In this document: in pieces, positions 46,314 to 57,699 of the stretch
Layout of the letters: each line of letters starts with the position of its first letter
How positions within the stretch are numbered: the stretch's first letter is position 1
Assembly (NCBI GenBank): GCA_023052935.1
Contig: CM041292.1
Location: forward strand, 42,740,139 to 42,804,138
Length of the DNA: 64,000 bases
From: Piezodorus guildinii
Taxonomy: Eukaryota > Arthropoda > Insecta > Hemiptera > Pentatomidae
Direction of reading: 5' to 3'
Program-made: the position numbers and the translations under genes
Notes under the pieces: generated by a model
Databases searched by the model: none
What the model was told of the DNA's origin: nothing
Seen by the model: the letters and a program-made list of their open reading frames with translations, nothing else

Positions 46314-49117
46314 TTACTTGGGATTGTTTGGGAATTGTATTGATAGGAAATGGCTAAATATACGGGCTTTAAATGTTGAGAGAGTTTGGGAGTTCCGGAT
46401 ATTAGAAGGAATGGAGTTCCATAAGGATGCGGATCGGATTAAGAATGATTTATCGAAAGCAGTGGATCTATGGGACGCTATATACAGATCAGAAGGCCGC
46501 GAGCGGGTGTCACGAGAACGAACAGAGGATTTGAATTTAAGGAGATCAAAGATGTAAGACGGACGCTGGGATTGGATAATCTGGTAGAGGAAGGATGCTA
46601 GGAAATACTTAAGGCGAAAGCAAGGATAAAGCCACTTCAACTCTTCGTAAGATCGGGTGATAGAGGTGTCTCTAGATATCCCAAAGATGAAACGTATAAA
46701 GCAATTAAACATTCGTTTTAGTTTTGCCTCGAGATCTCCAGAGACACCCCCATACACCGTACAACAATAGTCAAAGTGGGGAAATATTAAGGAGCTAACC
46801 AATAGCTTACGGGTTTCGATTGGAAGGAGAGGACGTAGATAATTCAGAAGTTTTAAGGTGGAGAATATTCGACGGGAGATTTCGGAAACATGATTTTTCC
46901 AGGAAAGGCTTTGATCAAGGATGACCCCGAGGTTTTTAAGGGATTGATGGAATTGTATTGGATTGTTATTCAGAAACAGAGTAGGAATCGATGGAAGGGC
47001 CTTGAGGAGGGGATTGGAACCTATTACAATTGCCTTGGTCTTCTCAGCATTTAAGTTGAGCTTGTTGTCAGCTGCCCAATGGCTGATACGATTCAGATCC
47101 TCTTGAAGCATTTCCGTGGCTAGTAATAGGTCGGAAGGAGGAAAGGATAGATAGATTTGGAAATCATCAGCATAGATATGGTATTGGGAGTGATTGATCT
47201 GGAGGGGAAGGTCATTAATATAAACTGCAAATAGTGTAGGAGATAATGATGATCCCTGAGACACACCACAGGATAGAGGCAGAGTTCTGGAAGGAGGTTG
47301 ACCTGGGGTCACTACGTATTGTGAGCGGTTGGAGAGGAAGGATTTGAACCAGGTAAGAGCACTGTTTGATAAAGGTATTTTTCGTAGTTTGGCCAGAAGG
47401 ATATTATGGTCTACTGTATCGAAAGCTTTGGAGAAATCAAGAAGGATGAGGATGGTTAGTTTTTGGTGTTCTATGGCGGATTGGAGATCTTGAGTTATTT
47501 TTAGTAGGGCGGATTGAGTTGAATAACCAGGTCGGAAGCCGGATTGGAAAGGGTTGATAAGGGAACGTTCTTCTAAAAAATTTGATAGCTGGACTTGTGC
47601 CAGGCGTTCCAGGGGTTTGGATAAATTAGAAAGGAGAGAAATAGGACGGAAATCAGAAGGTGAGGTAGGATTTGGAACTTTGTTCAATGGACGAACTAAG
47701 GCGGTTTTCCACGAATTAGGAAATATGGAGTTTTGAAAGGAAAAATTGTAAATATGGTAAAGTACTGGTATTAGAAGGGGAAGACAAGATTTTATTAGTT
47801 TTACGGGAATGTTGTCTGGCCCATAATCATTGGTCTGAGATTTAAGGATAGCTGTTTGTATTTCGCTATAGGAGAGGTGGGAGAAGAAGAAGCTTTCTGG
47901 GTTGAAAATCTGATGGTTACTATCGGTGGCAGGAGAAGAAACAGGAGCAAATGATATAAAATGATTGTTGAGATTGTCCGGAGAAACAAAAGAGAGGAAT
48001 GTGGTTATTGGGTTTCAGGATAGATAATTTTCGGATAATTTTCCATTTGGATTTGGAATCAGGAGCATTGAAAAGTGCGTTATGGATGTGGAGGGATTTA
48101 GCACGTCGAACCGCGTCCTGGGTTCTATTACGAAGTTGTTTAAAATATTCGTAATCAGACGGCGTACGAGTGCGTCGAAATTTTCTTCTTGCTGCTTCTC
48201 TTTTTTTCATCATATCTTTTAGGTCATGAGTTAACCAAGGCGCGGTAGGACGTCGTAAAATTCGGGTTTTCAAAGGTGCATGAAGGTCTAGTAAGGTTTT
48301 GAGGTATGAGGTAAGAGTGGATATCATATGATCGAGGGAATTAGAGGAATATATAGTATCCCAATGGAGTGATTCCAGGTCGGTTTGAAGGGATTCGTAA
48401 GAGAGGAGGTCCAAACTACGATAAGAGATCACTTTGGGAATGAAGGATTTCACGGGTAGGTTGTAAGAGATATGGATAAGATCGTGTGATGAAAGAAATG
48501 GAACCGGGTGCTGGGAGGATGAAAGAACCTTTAGTGGAGAGTCAGTAATGTGAAGGTCAAGCCAGGTGTCGGAGAATTGGGTATGATGGGTAGGAAAGTA
48601 AGGAACGAGATAAAGATTCATAGAATAGATTAGGTTAACTAGGAAAGATTTATCATAGGATTCCGCAAGCATATTGGTATTAAAATCTCCAGAGATGAAA
48701 ACATTAGTATAACTGGAGACCCATTGGACAAGGGAAGATTCAAACAGGTTATCGAATGGGACATGAGGAGGTCGGTTATACCAGGATATATAGAAAAGGA
48801 GTTTTATGGGATAAAATTTCAACGAATAGGTATTCAAGATGTGGATAATCATAAGATGGAGATTGGAGAAGAATTTTGGCCTCGAGACTATCATGTATAT
48901 ATAGCCCCACACCCCCACCCCTGCGATCAGATCTATCGTGGCGAAGGAAGGAATAATTGGTAAGGGATACTTGAGAGGAAGGAATGTAAGGTTTTAGCCA
49001 GGTTTCGGATACTGCCATAATATGATAAAAGTTTTCTAGAAAATACTGTTGGAATTCATCATAGTGGGCAATAAGGGATTGTGCATTGATGTGACAGGAT
49101 GTTAGGATATTAGTCAT
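46314..49117 (-). pseudogene. Kiri-like LINE ORF2: endonuclease plus reverse transcriptase, two frameshifts
   Basis: The start ATG at 49,117 (MTNILTSCHINAQSL) is chosen because the endonuclease motif N-A-Q-S begins at once, then MAVSETWL with the catalytic Glu and RRGGGVGLYI. Near 48,780 the frame shifts; the next piece has SGDFNTN (Asp) and SHDLIHIS. A second shift near 47,990 leads into RT: DNIPVK, FRPISLLSNLSKPLERL, FQSGFRPGYST, LLDFSKAFDTVDH (motif A), CGVSQGSSLSP (motif B), YADDFQIY (motif C), LGVILDQSLSWKNH, and the C-terminal FDYCCTVYGG region ending near IFSHFLSIQ. No RNase H. All catalytic motifs remain; only the two indels disable it. Confidence 0.85.
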
Positions 49118-49518
49118 AACTAAGGTGGGATATGGAATAGCAGGGAAAAGGTCGGAGGCCAGGAAATAGGTTATAGCGAATTTTAAAGGTATGTATAATT
49201 TCAAGGTCAATCTGTATGAAGTTATATAATGATAGATGAAATAAGTAAGTGAGAGTCCTATAAATAATTTGGATGAAATAATTGGAATATTCAACAAAGA
49301 ATATTATAGCTCCAACAGACAGATAACCGTAATATACTCGAAAAAAAATTAATGTAACATGATGATTTAAAAATTGTTGATTTAGAATAATTATAGTTGC
49401 TTTCCAATAAAGGAAAGTAACATTAGTGATGTACCATATAAGAACAAAAATTAACACAAAAAAAATATCCTCAGTAAAAAAAAGTATAAATAATCTTGTG
49501 GTGACTTAATCTCATAAT

Positions 49519-50436
49519 TCAACTGAAAACATCTAAGTCAGATGGTTTATTTATTATGATAGCTGGGTAACCATCAGACTTGCGACACCTGACTCTGCCT
49601 CCGCTGAACCAGACGTATTTTATGTTTGCAGATACCTTTTTCTGACGGGCTAACCAGTAGAGATGCCGGTTAGTGGACGTCATCGCGTCGCTGATGTAGA
49701 TTGAGTGAACACTATTCTCTTCCCAGCCCAAATGACGAGTAGAGAAGTCCCTTTTGATTCTTCGTTGCCGCACGAGGTCATCTCTTACAGTCCGACGAAC
49801 AAACCGTGCGACGATGGTCCCCGGTTTTCCCGTCTCTCTTGACCTGAGACGCACCGCGTGGTCCAGATCTTCTGGGCTGAGCTGGATGCCCAGGCCAGCA
49901 CCGACGCTGATGATAGTTCCCAAAATAGTCTCACCTGGTCTCTCCGGAATGCCTCTAATTTCAAGAGTATTATTAAGATTATTTTGTTCTGTATTATTTA
50001 GACGGCCTTCCAGGTCGGAAATTTTTATTTTTAAATTATTATTTTCCTGAGTCAGTTTTTCAACTTGAGCTGTTTGTTGTTGAAGAAGACTTTCTATTTT
50101 TTGTAATCTTTCCATGTTTTGATAGGAAAGCTCCGACTGTTTATGCAGCGTTTCTTTGATATCCTTAAGTTCGTCAATTCCCTGTAACCTGGCCTTCATT
50201 TCACGAACTTCCTCCGTCAGCGCCCTCAGTACTTCAATCATTGAACTAGGCTCCGTGACTGGCGATGTCCGTGTTGACGTTTCACATTCAGGACAAATCC
50301 ATTTTTTAAATGCTTCTGATTCCGCTGAATCTATATTAATACACTTTGTGTGATATAAATTTTGACAGATACTGCAAGCAACTTTTAATTTGTCATCACG
50401 CCCCACGGATTTATTGCATGCTTTACAATTAACCAT
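49519..50436 (-). CDS. Kiri-like LINE ORF1 protein (PHD finger, coiled coil, FP-like C-terminus)
   Basis: Intact 305 residues. A C4HC3 PHD-type finger lies at C4, C7, C21, C24, H29, C32, C48, C51. Residues about 68-150 form a long heptad-rich coiled coil (LTEEVREMKARL through LEGRLNN), likely for multimerisation. From about 153 (LEIRGIPE) to 300 the segment resembles the FP/L1-ORF1-like nucleic-acid-binding domain of several CR1-group ORF1 proteins, with many Arg residues and a VWFSGGRVRCR motif. It would package element RNA. Translation starts at the first ATG, directly before the PHD cysteines. No lesions are visible, unlike ORF2. Confidence 0.85.
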   Translation of the reverse strand: MVNCKACNKSVGRDDKLKVACSICQNLYHTKCINIDSAESEAFKKWICPECETSTRTSPVTEPSSMIEVLRALTEEVREMKARLQGIDELKDIKETLHKQSELSYQNMERLQKIESLLQQQTAQVEKLTQENNNLKIKISDLEGRLNNTEQNNLNNTLEIRGIPERPGETILGTIISVGAGLGIQLSPEDLDHAVRLRSRETGKPGTIVARFVRRTVRDDLVRQRRIKRDFSTRHLGWEENSVHSIYISDAMTSTNRHLYWLARQKKVSANIKYVWFSGGRVRCRKSDGYPAIIINKPSDLDVFS

Positions 50437-50818
50437 TTTAATTGATTATATAATGAAATTTACGTAAATAAATATTTAAAAGTTCTCAATATTAACAATA
50501 ATAATAATACAGTATGTTTTTCTCGGAGTCTGTTGGGATTAGTGCGAGTAAACAGATAGCTCCCCACTACTGCCACACAATGGTTCTGACTTATTGAATT
50601 GTTTTGAATGTTTTTCACTGAATATATATATATCTTTTTTTTTTATATGATAGGAATAAAAGCTTGACTATAGCGTTACCTGATTGAGTTTTAGTATAGT
50701 TATAGTGAGTTTTACTGGAAACGCCTAAAATTTTCAATAGAAATAAGTAGCACTAAACAAACACAGGACTTAATAAACACCTTACTCCACCAGAGATACT
50801 CTAAGACTGAAGACTAAT

Positions 50819-51360
50819 ATACTAGAAGGTTTGAACGTTTGTCTAGTAATCGATATCTTCGAGCAGTTTCTTGTCGTTTCAGTGTTATGTGGGGATTTCA
50901 AGTAAGGTGCTTGTCAAGATGGAGACCTAGGTATCGGATTTGTTCAATTGGAGTCAGAGTAATGTTATTAAAGGATACTGAGGAACTCATCGGTTTGCGA
51001 CGAAGGATAAAGGTGATTTGGTGGGATTTGTTGGGGTCTATTTTAATCCTCCAATTTTGACACCATTCTTCAATGGCTGTGATGTGGGACTGAAGGGTTT
51101 GGGATGCAGTAGATGGATCATTATGGACGGATAACACACACGTGTTATCAGCATACGTATTGAGGACAATATGAGGATGGATTGGAATGTAAGATACTAC
51201 CTTGAGGCACTCCAGCAGATTGGGAAAATATGGATGAGTAGGAAAAGTTATGGTTTACCTTAAAGGTTCTGCCAGTAAGGTAGGAACGCATTAATAGGAA
51301 ATATGTAGGGGTGAGGAATTGACGGAGTTTGTAAAGCAGCAAGCAAGTAAAGCAGTAAAG
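50819..51360 (-). pseudogene. Jockey family B copy, 5' part (split by Kiri insertion)
   Basis: Minus strand: FLTPTYFLLMRSYLTGRTF, SAGVPQGSIL (RT motif B), a degraded ADN in place of YADD, then VHNDPSTASQTLQ, FILRRKPM and IRYLGLHLDKHLT. It continues into 45,483 across the Kiri element. Frameshifted at about 51,140, and older than the insertion that splits it. Confidence 0.8.
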
Positions 51361-51365
51361 CAATT

Positions 51366-52150
51366 TTGAACTTAATATTTAAAATAATATTTACACCCCA
51401 ACTTGAAGTAAAATCTTTTTCTTTTTTTTTTTTAGTAGTTCAAGGATTCTTCAGAACGTTAGGTGCGTTATTATTTTTTTTTTATTATCTCTTAAATCAT
51501 TCAATACAGATATCATTTCGTATATTGTATATCTGTAGTGTGCGGTAACCTGTAAAAATAAAATGAATTCAGTCTGTCTCGAGATATTGTCAGCCTAAGT
51601 CAATATACTAAAGGACAGCATTCAAACCCAGGAGCTCCGCACCCACTGCATAAAGGTACATTACACCCTGCATTAATCGGTTTTGCACAATGAGACTTAT
51701 AATAGATTATCCCATGCTCATATTGTTTTTATTTTTTTAATTTAAATATATCCACGTAAATGTAAGAGTAACTGTACGACATAAAATTTCGCTATCAGTA
51801 TCCATTCAAGTATAAATAACGAAAAGAATTATTATCTAGAGCTAGATCATAATTTTATTCTGTCAAATTTACAATAGCACACCACAAGAAATATGCATGG
51901 GTGTGAGTGGGTACGGGTGTAAGTACTCATTATGTTATAGGTTTTAAGCATAATCATTCTATAATGTTGCAACTCATTTGCGAAATAAATCTGAATAAAT
52001 ATATTCGAGGGGTTAGGCATTTCATCAAAAGAAAAAAAAACACCTTATTTTTTAGGTTTTAGAAATATAAATTAATGTTGAGAAATATAATGTATGTTTA
52101 AAAGTGGCAAATGATAAGGCTTTATGAATGGATATAGCCAATAAATTCCA
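51366..52150. other. No recognisable gene
   Basis: AT-rich; no assigned repeat. Confidence 0.4.
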
Positions 52151-52152
52151 AA

Positions 52153-52985
52153 CTAAAACAAAAATGAAAAACGATTTTTGAAGGAAGCAGATCTGTGGGA
52201 AGTTATATACAAGTTCATGAACTGGGATCTAATGTTTACTGAATGGACAGAGGAACAAGTATTAAGAATATCGAGAATTTTTTTTTCGACAGGCCGTGTA
52301 GGTCCTAGTCTTCGCGATGTAATCATCTGGGAGATTACATTCACGTTTCTTGATGCATTTTGTAGTGTAGGGTCATCACTTCCTACGCCTAATTTTTTGA
52401 ATGGCCACCATTTGGCTGACGGGTATACCATACCCGGGGGAGAGGCTGTGAGTGAATCCCTATTAATTTAATACTTGAAAAAGTCCCTCTGAGAGTGGGA
52501 TTCGAACTTACAATCTTTAGCATGAGAGACTAGCGCTCTAACCACTTAGCCACGGGCTCCCTCTTCGAAAATATAAGGAGGATGTTTTGTTTTAAAAGAT
52601 CGGATAAAACAGACACAAAGGAGGTATTGCTGACGGAAAGAGGAATAGAGCCAATTCAACTGGATGTACCTACTAGAAACATGTAAGCGTCAGGGAACGC
52701 CTCATGAGAATCTTATGAAACAATTCATAACTCTTTTGAGTCTCATGCCGAACCTCTCAGACACGAGGCGATCGTAGTCAAACTTGGGGAAACTGAGGGA
52801 AGAGACCAGTAGCATACGGGTTTTAGTTGGTATAATCAAGAAATCTCAGGAATTGTTTTAGTATAGGTTTTCGAATGATTTGAGAAATATGGTCACTCCA
52901 GGACAGGTGTTGATGAATAATGACCCCAAGGTTTCTTACTGAGATATGGAAGTGAATAGGCAGTCCATTAACATAAAGCAAAGAA
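52153..52985 (-). pseudogene. Kiri-like LINE ORF2 remnant, split by SINE3
   Basis: Right of the SINE, the minus strand reads in broken frames VRNLGVI, HQHLSWSDHI, LSFPKFDYDRL and MNCFIRF, as in the full Kiri ORF2. Left of the SINE it continues ILDILNTCSSVHSVNIRSQ and LYITSHRSASFKNRF. Many stops and indels show it is an old copy. Confidence 0.75.
52283..52565 (-). mobile_element. SINE3, tRNA-derived, full length
   Basis: Minus strand: GGGAGCCCGTGGCTAAGTGG head (A-box TGGCTAAGTGG), TAGTCTCTCATGC, B-box AAGTTCGAATCCC near 52,500, then GATTCACTCACAGCCTC, TGGCTGACGGGTATACC region, TAGGCGTAGGAAGTGATGACC and CCTACACGGCCTGTCG at the 3' end. Collinear with 63,375-63,660. The head is close to a real tRNA, but homology continues through a 200-bp body. 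Confidence 0.8.
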
Positions 52986-53358
52986 TAATGCTAAAGAGAA
53001 TATAGTAGGTGCTTCTAACCGATTTTTCTTTTGAAAATTTACATGATTGAAATACTTTTCCTAACTGTAAAAGAGTATATGAAAGTATTATAAATAGATA
53101 ACAATAGAATTTTTTACGGTGGTTGGCCGCTCCAGGGAAGAGGTGGGGGTCAAAGACCAAGGAAGCCTTGACCGACTAAATCAATTATCTTCAAAGCAAC
53201 AGTTGCCTCTACAAACTTCCCGATTCGGGGCTCTGTCATGTTCGATCTGGTTTATCGATTGACAATTGGATCAAACACTCAAAAAAGTAAATACAAATAA
53301 AGGAACACTGATATTTCTATTTATTATTTATTAGCTGTAATCTAGATTTTAAGAAAAA
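52986..53358. other. No recognisable gene
   Basis: 53,115-53,245 is GC-richer (CCGCTCCAGGGAAGAGGTGG) with no assigned family. Confidence 0.4.
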
Positions 53359-54450
53359 TCTGGTGCGCGCAATACACGACTTTCACTTACCTCTGTCATT
53401 TATATCAATCTAAGAACTTTTAAACAAATTTAGAAATGAAAATAAATTGTTAAAGAATTAATTAAATTGAATTTCTATGGAAACATGTGTATAATTAAAA
53501 AATCGATTGTATTATTATCTTAAATAATCAGTTAGTTTTATTGGTTTTTCATCACTCTTGATTAACATTTTCAAGCTAGGGTATAAGATAATATTTTATT
53601 CTAAAATCGCTAGCTTTCCAACGGTATATCATACATGTATATTTCTCTTCTTAAGAAATAAGCATTAAATAAACATGGTTGCATTTTTCGCCTTTAGTTG
53701 GATATCAAATTCGTTCAACTTATATATTTACCCGTTTTTAAGCAATGCTAATCGACGGTATGGTCAATTTTATAAAAACAAAAAAATTATAGGTACTTTA
53801 GGGGAAGAAATTTTAAAATATCGGCATTTAAAATCTGTCAGAATATTTCAATCAGAATGAAACTTACATCATATTCAAGCCCGTCCAATTTTACATCGAT
53901 ATATCGAGTTTAATCAAAATCGTTAGAACCGTTTTTGAGGAAATCGTAAATGAGGTGCAAAATGCATGGTATAAAGTGGCTCTTCTGGTAAGCTCATTTT
54001 GATGAAAAAGGTTTTGTAACGTCTCGGGCGTATATTTGTCCTATATATGAAAATCATTATCGGTTTTACTAATTTGGAATCTACAGTCACTTGATTGAAT
54101 TTCTCATGTTACTTTTGAAACCTTGAACCGAATCTAGAGAGTATTAAATCCATTCCATATTTATTCCATAGTTGATCATAATTATTCAACTGTAAAGTGG
54201 CTCTTCTGGTAAGCTGATTTGGATGAAAAAGTCGCTGTAACATCTCGGGCGTATAGTTGTCTTAAATATAAAATTTCAGTTTCATAGGACTTTTCCTTAC
54301 CACGGAAGCACACACAGGCCTTTTTGCGGGACATGGTCATTTTAACTCAGGGGACCCTAAAACGTGTATTTCCGTTGAAAAATAGGATTCGAAAATTTTC
54401 ACGATCGCAATATTTTCCTCTATATATTTCATACATAGGTAAGTGAAAGC
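53359..54450 (-). mobile_element. ACTTTC-family repeat, full length with internal duplication
   Basis: From TCTGGTGCGCGCAATACACG to GGTAAGTGAAAGC after the hairpin. The block AAAGTGGCTCTTCTGGTAAG occurs twice (about 53,974 and 54,195), so roughly 220 bp has been duplicated or inserted. Confidence 0.65.
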
Positions 54451-54476
54451 AAATTTAATAAATATTAATCATTTTT

Positions 54477-55170
54477 ACTTTCTATAACCTATATATGAAA
54501 TATATAGTAAGGACAATTATTGCGATCGTTTAAAGGTCCCCTGAGTCCAAATGACCATCAAAGAGTCTATGTGTGTGGTCCTGCAAGCTCAAAAACGACA
54601 CTTTGTATAAAACTGAAATTTCATATTTGAGACAGCTATACGCCTGAATATTACAGCAACATTTTAACAAAATAGGTACACCAGAAGAGCCAGTTTATAC
54701 CACGCATACTGTAACTTTTTACGACTTTCTCAAAAACGTTGATTTTGATTAAGCTCACTATATCTATGTAAAATTTAATGGGCTTTAGTATGGTGTAGGT
54801 TTGATTATGATTGAAGCAGTCTGACGCTGATATTTTAAATCTTCTTCATATTATTTTATTAGCTTTGATAAAAAACGAGTAAATATGTAAGTTGAACGAA
54901 TTTGATAACCAACTAAAGGAGAAACGAGTAAACATACGTAAGTATTTTTTTCTAGTTTGAACATAAGAAGAGAAATATAGATGTATAATGTAAATTAGAA
55001 ACAAATATTATTTGATACTCAAAGTTGTTTAAGGTGATAGAAAGAAATGAAAAGGGATTATTTTGCATATTAAACATAATCGATTATTTAATTAATCGTT
55101 TCTATGTAAGCTCAATGTAATTTTTTATCCTTTTCTCATCTCTAACTTAATTTAAATCCTTTCCTTTTCT
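54477..55170 (+). mobile_element. ACTTTC-family repeat, 3' end missing
   Basis: Starts ACTTTCTATAACC with the AT hairpin only 26 bp from the end of the preceding, oppositely oriented copy. It fades out near 55,170. Confidence 0.55.
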
Positions 55171-55351
55171 AATTTTTCAGGAAGTTTTTTTTAATATTTC
55201 ACACTTAAACAAGCACACCCCAACTTCTTTTTATTATATATTTATTTTCTTTCATAATTTTTTACATCGTTTTTCAACGTTTCGGGTTTCTTTCCCCATT
55301 ATCAAGACTTTTTTTAAAACACTTTTAAATATATCACTCATATTTCACATT

Positions 55352-55428
55352 TATAGGTTACTGCTATTCGTCTACATCCAAGTTTATTGTCTTATAAACT
55401 TCGATGTAGACGAATAGCAGTAAGCTAT
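55352..55428. repeat. Near-perfect hairpin
   Basis: TTACTGCTATTCGTCTACATC (55,358-55,378) pairs with its exact inverse (55,403-55,423), followed inward by AAGTTTAT/ATAAACTT and a 6-nt loop, with one mismatch. It is either a tiny foldback transposon or an RNA hairpin. Confidence 0.7.
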
Positions 55429-55429
55429 T

Positions 55430-56290
55430 AATTTAAATGTTCTTAAGCTGATATTAACACAGGGGGTTTGTGAAATTCGTGCTTTGCGCGCAAAATTTTC
55501 GATATTGAAATAATAATAATGTAGTAATTTGACATTTAATGACTTTTGTGATTTACGTTTCAAAGTTATAATAGTTTTGATAAAAGTAAGTTGTTGTTTT
55601 TCTCACAATCACTCAAAAAGAAATAAATCAGAAAGATAATAATTAGATTTAATCAAGAACTGCATAACAAAATAGCCTACATATTTACAGCTTGCTTCCA
55701 TTCCTACTGAGAAAAAAAAAAATTAAAAGTGTTTCAGAAACTTACGTAACATTAGAAATAAGCCAATAGATGTCTTCCTAAGTAAATATTTATTTAAAAA
55801 CATTGCTTACATTTGAACGAAATTAGTGAATCATTCTAAATAATACAGTTTTTTTAGAACGATTCACTTAAATCGTTCTGCTTTTCTTTTGTTTTTGACT
55901 TAGGCAAAAACGGAAAAAAAAGTAAAAACTAAGTACCTAATAAACCGTAAACTGATCTCATCTTTTCTATTTGTTTACCTCTAAATCAGAGATCTCAGGT
56001 GAATTTATTCAAAAGCTTTTCACTTTTTTTCCCTCTTTGTAGTTTATTTTATGACTAATATTTTTGTATTTATTTATTTTATTTTTTTAGAACGAAATTT
56101 AAACATTTCAAACATTGTTAAGTCAAACTTCCCATTTTCGAAGAAAAAAACAGAAACAACTAGAAAACATTTAAAAAAATAAGCTTCTATGTGTTTCTAA
56201 AATTTAGATTTTTTTTTTTAAAGAAATTCCATTTCCTGAACGTATTACGCGCATTTAATGGACCAATTATATACCTTATCCAATAATAGA
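55430..56290. other. No recognisable gene
   Basis: AT-rich spacer. Confidence 0.4.
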
Positions 56291-56294
56291 GATA

Positions 56295-56604
56295 TAAAAA
56301 TGTATTTATTTATTTATAGGAGTAAAGTGAGACTTGCTATATGCTTATGCAATAAGCAAATATGCTAACAAATGATATAGAAGTGCAAAACTACATAAAA
56401 CACTTTAAAATAGTATCCCGGTCTCTTGAACAGAGCTTCTTCGATAGTCTTCTGGGCGGATTATATGGGTTTGTAGCAGGTTCTGGGTCAGTGGGTTTGA
56501 ATTTAGGGTCAATCTGACGAAAATTATTGTAACGATCAGTGGCAATTGCAATGACGAATTGAAAGTCCAGGTCAGTATGTAGTGTCTCGTAAGAAACATA
56601 AAAA
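56295..56604 (-). pseudogene. Jockey-type LINE 3' part, split by an ACTTTC repeat
   Basis: Minus strand begins FYVSYETLHTDLDFQF, runs through ATDRYNNFRQ and ends NPPRRLSKKLC; the tail is near 56,300. The upstream half lies at 57,492-57,690, and joining the two restores one frame (NAPF followed by YVSYE). Confidence 0.75.
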
Positions 56605-57491
56605 TCTGGTGTCTTCTGCAACACACGACTTTCACTTATCTCCGCTTTTAAAATCAATTTAAAAATTTGATTGAATTGATGAAAATAAATTGTTTAAGAA
56701 TTAATTAAATTGAATTTCAATAAGAAACATGTGTTTTATTAAATAATCTATTATATTTTTATCAACAACAATCAGTTAGTTTCATCTGCTTTTTATCACT
56801 CTCTACAAACTTTTAAAATTCCATGTATTAGATAATATTTTTTCGAAAATCTTTAGCTATCCAATGGTATATTATACATCTATATTACTATTATTGTATT
56901 CAAAAACACAAATATTGCATTAAAAATTTTCTCCTTTAGTGGTTTATCAAATTCGCTTAACATTCATATTCAGCTGTTATTTGTCAATGCTAATAAGATG
57001 ATGTGCCTATTTTTTTTTAAATCTACAAAAGTAAAGGCACTTTAAAGGAAGAAAATTTAAAATATTGGAATTAAGCCCTGTTAAACTATTTCAATCAGAA
57101 TGTAACCTACATCATATTAAAGCCCATCAAATTTTACATCGATATAGCGAGTTTAAACAAAATCGTTTGAGCTGTTTTTGAGAAAATCATAAAAAGATGC
57201 AAAATGTATGGTATAAAGGAGATCTTCCGTTCAGCTAATTTTGATGAAAAAGTTTCTGTAAAATCTCGGTATAAGTATATTTGTCTTATGAAATTTCAGT
57301 TTCATAGGACTTTGCGTTTTTGCTCGGAAGTTACCCCACAGACACACACACAGAGACCTTTTTGCGGGACTTTGTTATTTGGACTCACGGGACCCTAAAA
57401 TTTGTATTTCCAGTGAAAACTGGAATCCGAATATTTTCACGATCGCAAAACTTTCCCTTACTATATATTTCATACATAGATAGGTGAAAGT
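56605..57491 (-). mobile_element. ACTTTC-family repeat inserted in a LINE reading frame
   Basis: Full-length copy, TCTGGTGTCTTCTGCAACAC to GGTGAAAGT. Both flanks are AAAAA on the plus strand, and the interrupted LINE frame requires a single such run. This makes the borders of the family unusually clear. Confidence 0.75.
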
Positions 57492-57690
57492 AAAAAGGGG
57501 CATTTACAATATTAATAAGTAATTTTGATTGAAATGATTGGATAATTTTGATGTTTGACTTTTTTGCAGTTCCCCATGAATCGATTCCATGAGTCCAAAT
57601 GGGTTTTATCAGTACTATATAAATAGTTATTTTATATGTCAATGATAATTTTGAACGTTTCACTACTAATCTCGAAGGAAGTACATATCG
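57492..57690 (-). pseudogene. Jockey-type LINE, upstream half of the split copy
   Basis: Minus strand reads YKITIYIVLIKPIWTHG and DSWGTAKKSNIK, then QSFQSKLL and IVNAPF at the insertion edge. It corresponds to the RPIWTYGVELWGS region of family B. Confidence 0.75.
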
Positions 57691-57699
57691 AGAGATATA

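Larger units (their letters stand above)
45488..50814 (-). mobile_element. Kiri/CR1-like LINE, about 5.3 kb, near full length
   Basis: Minus strand order: 5' UTR (50,437-50,814), ORF1 with PHD finger (50,436-49,519), ~400-bp spacer, ORF2 with endonuclease and RT but no RNase H (49,117-46,314), 3' UTR with microsatellites, 3' hairpin GGGAC-TT-GTCCC and an ATT-repeat tail. PHD-finger ORF1 plus FYADDFQIY-type RT fits the CR1 superclade, Kiri-like. TAAT at 45,484-45,487 and 50,815-50,818 is a possible short TSD. The clearest proof of insertion is that it splits a Jockey copy. Confidence 0.8.
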
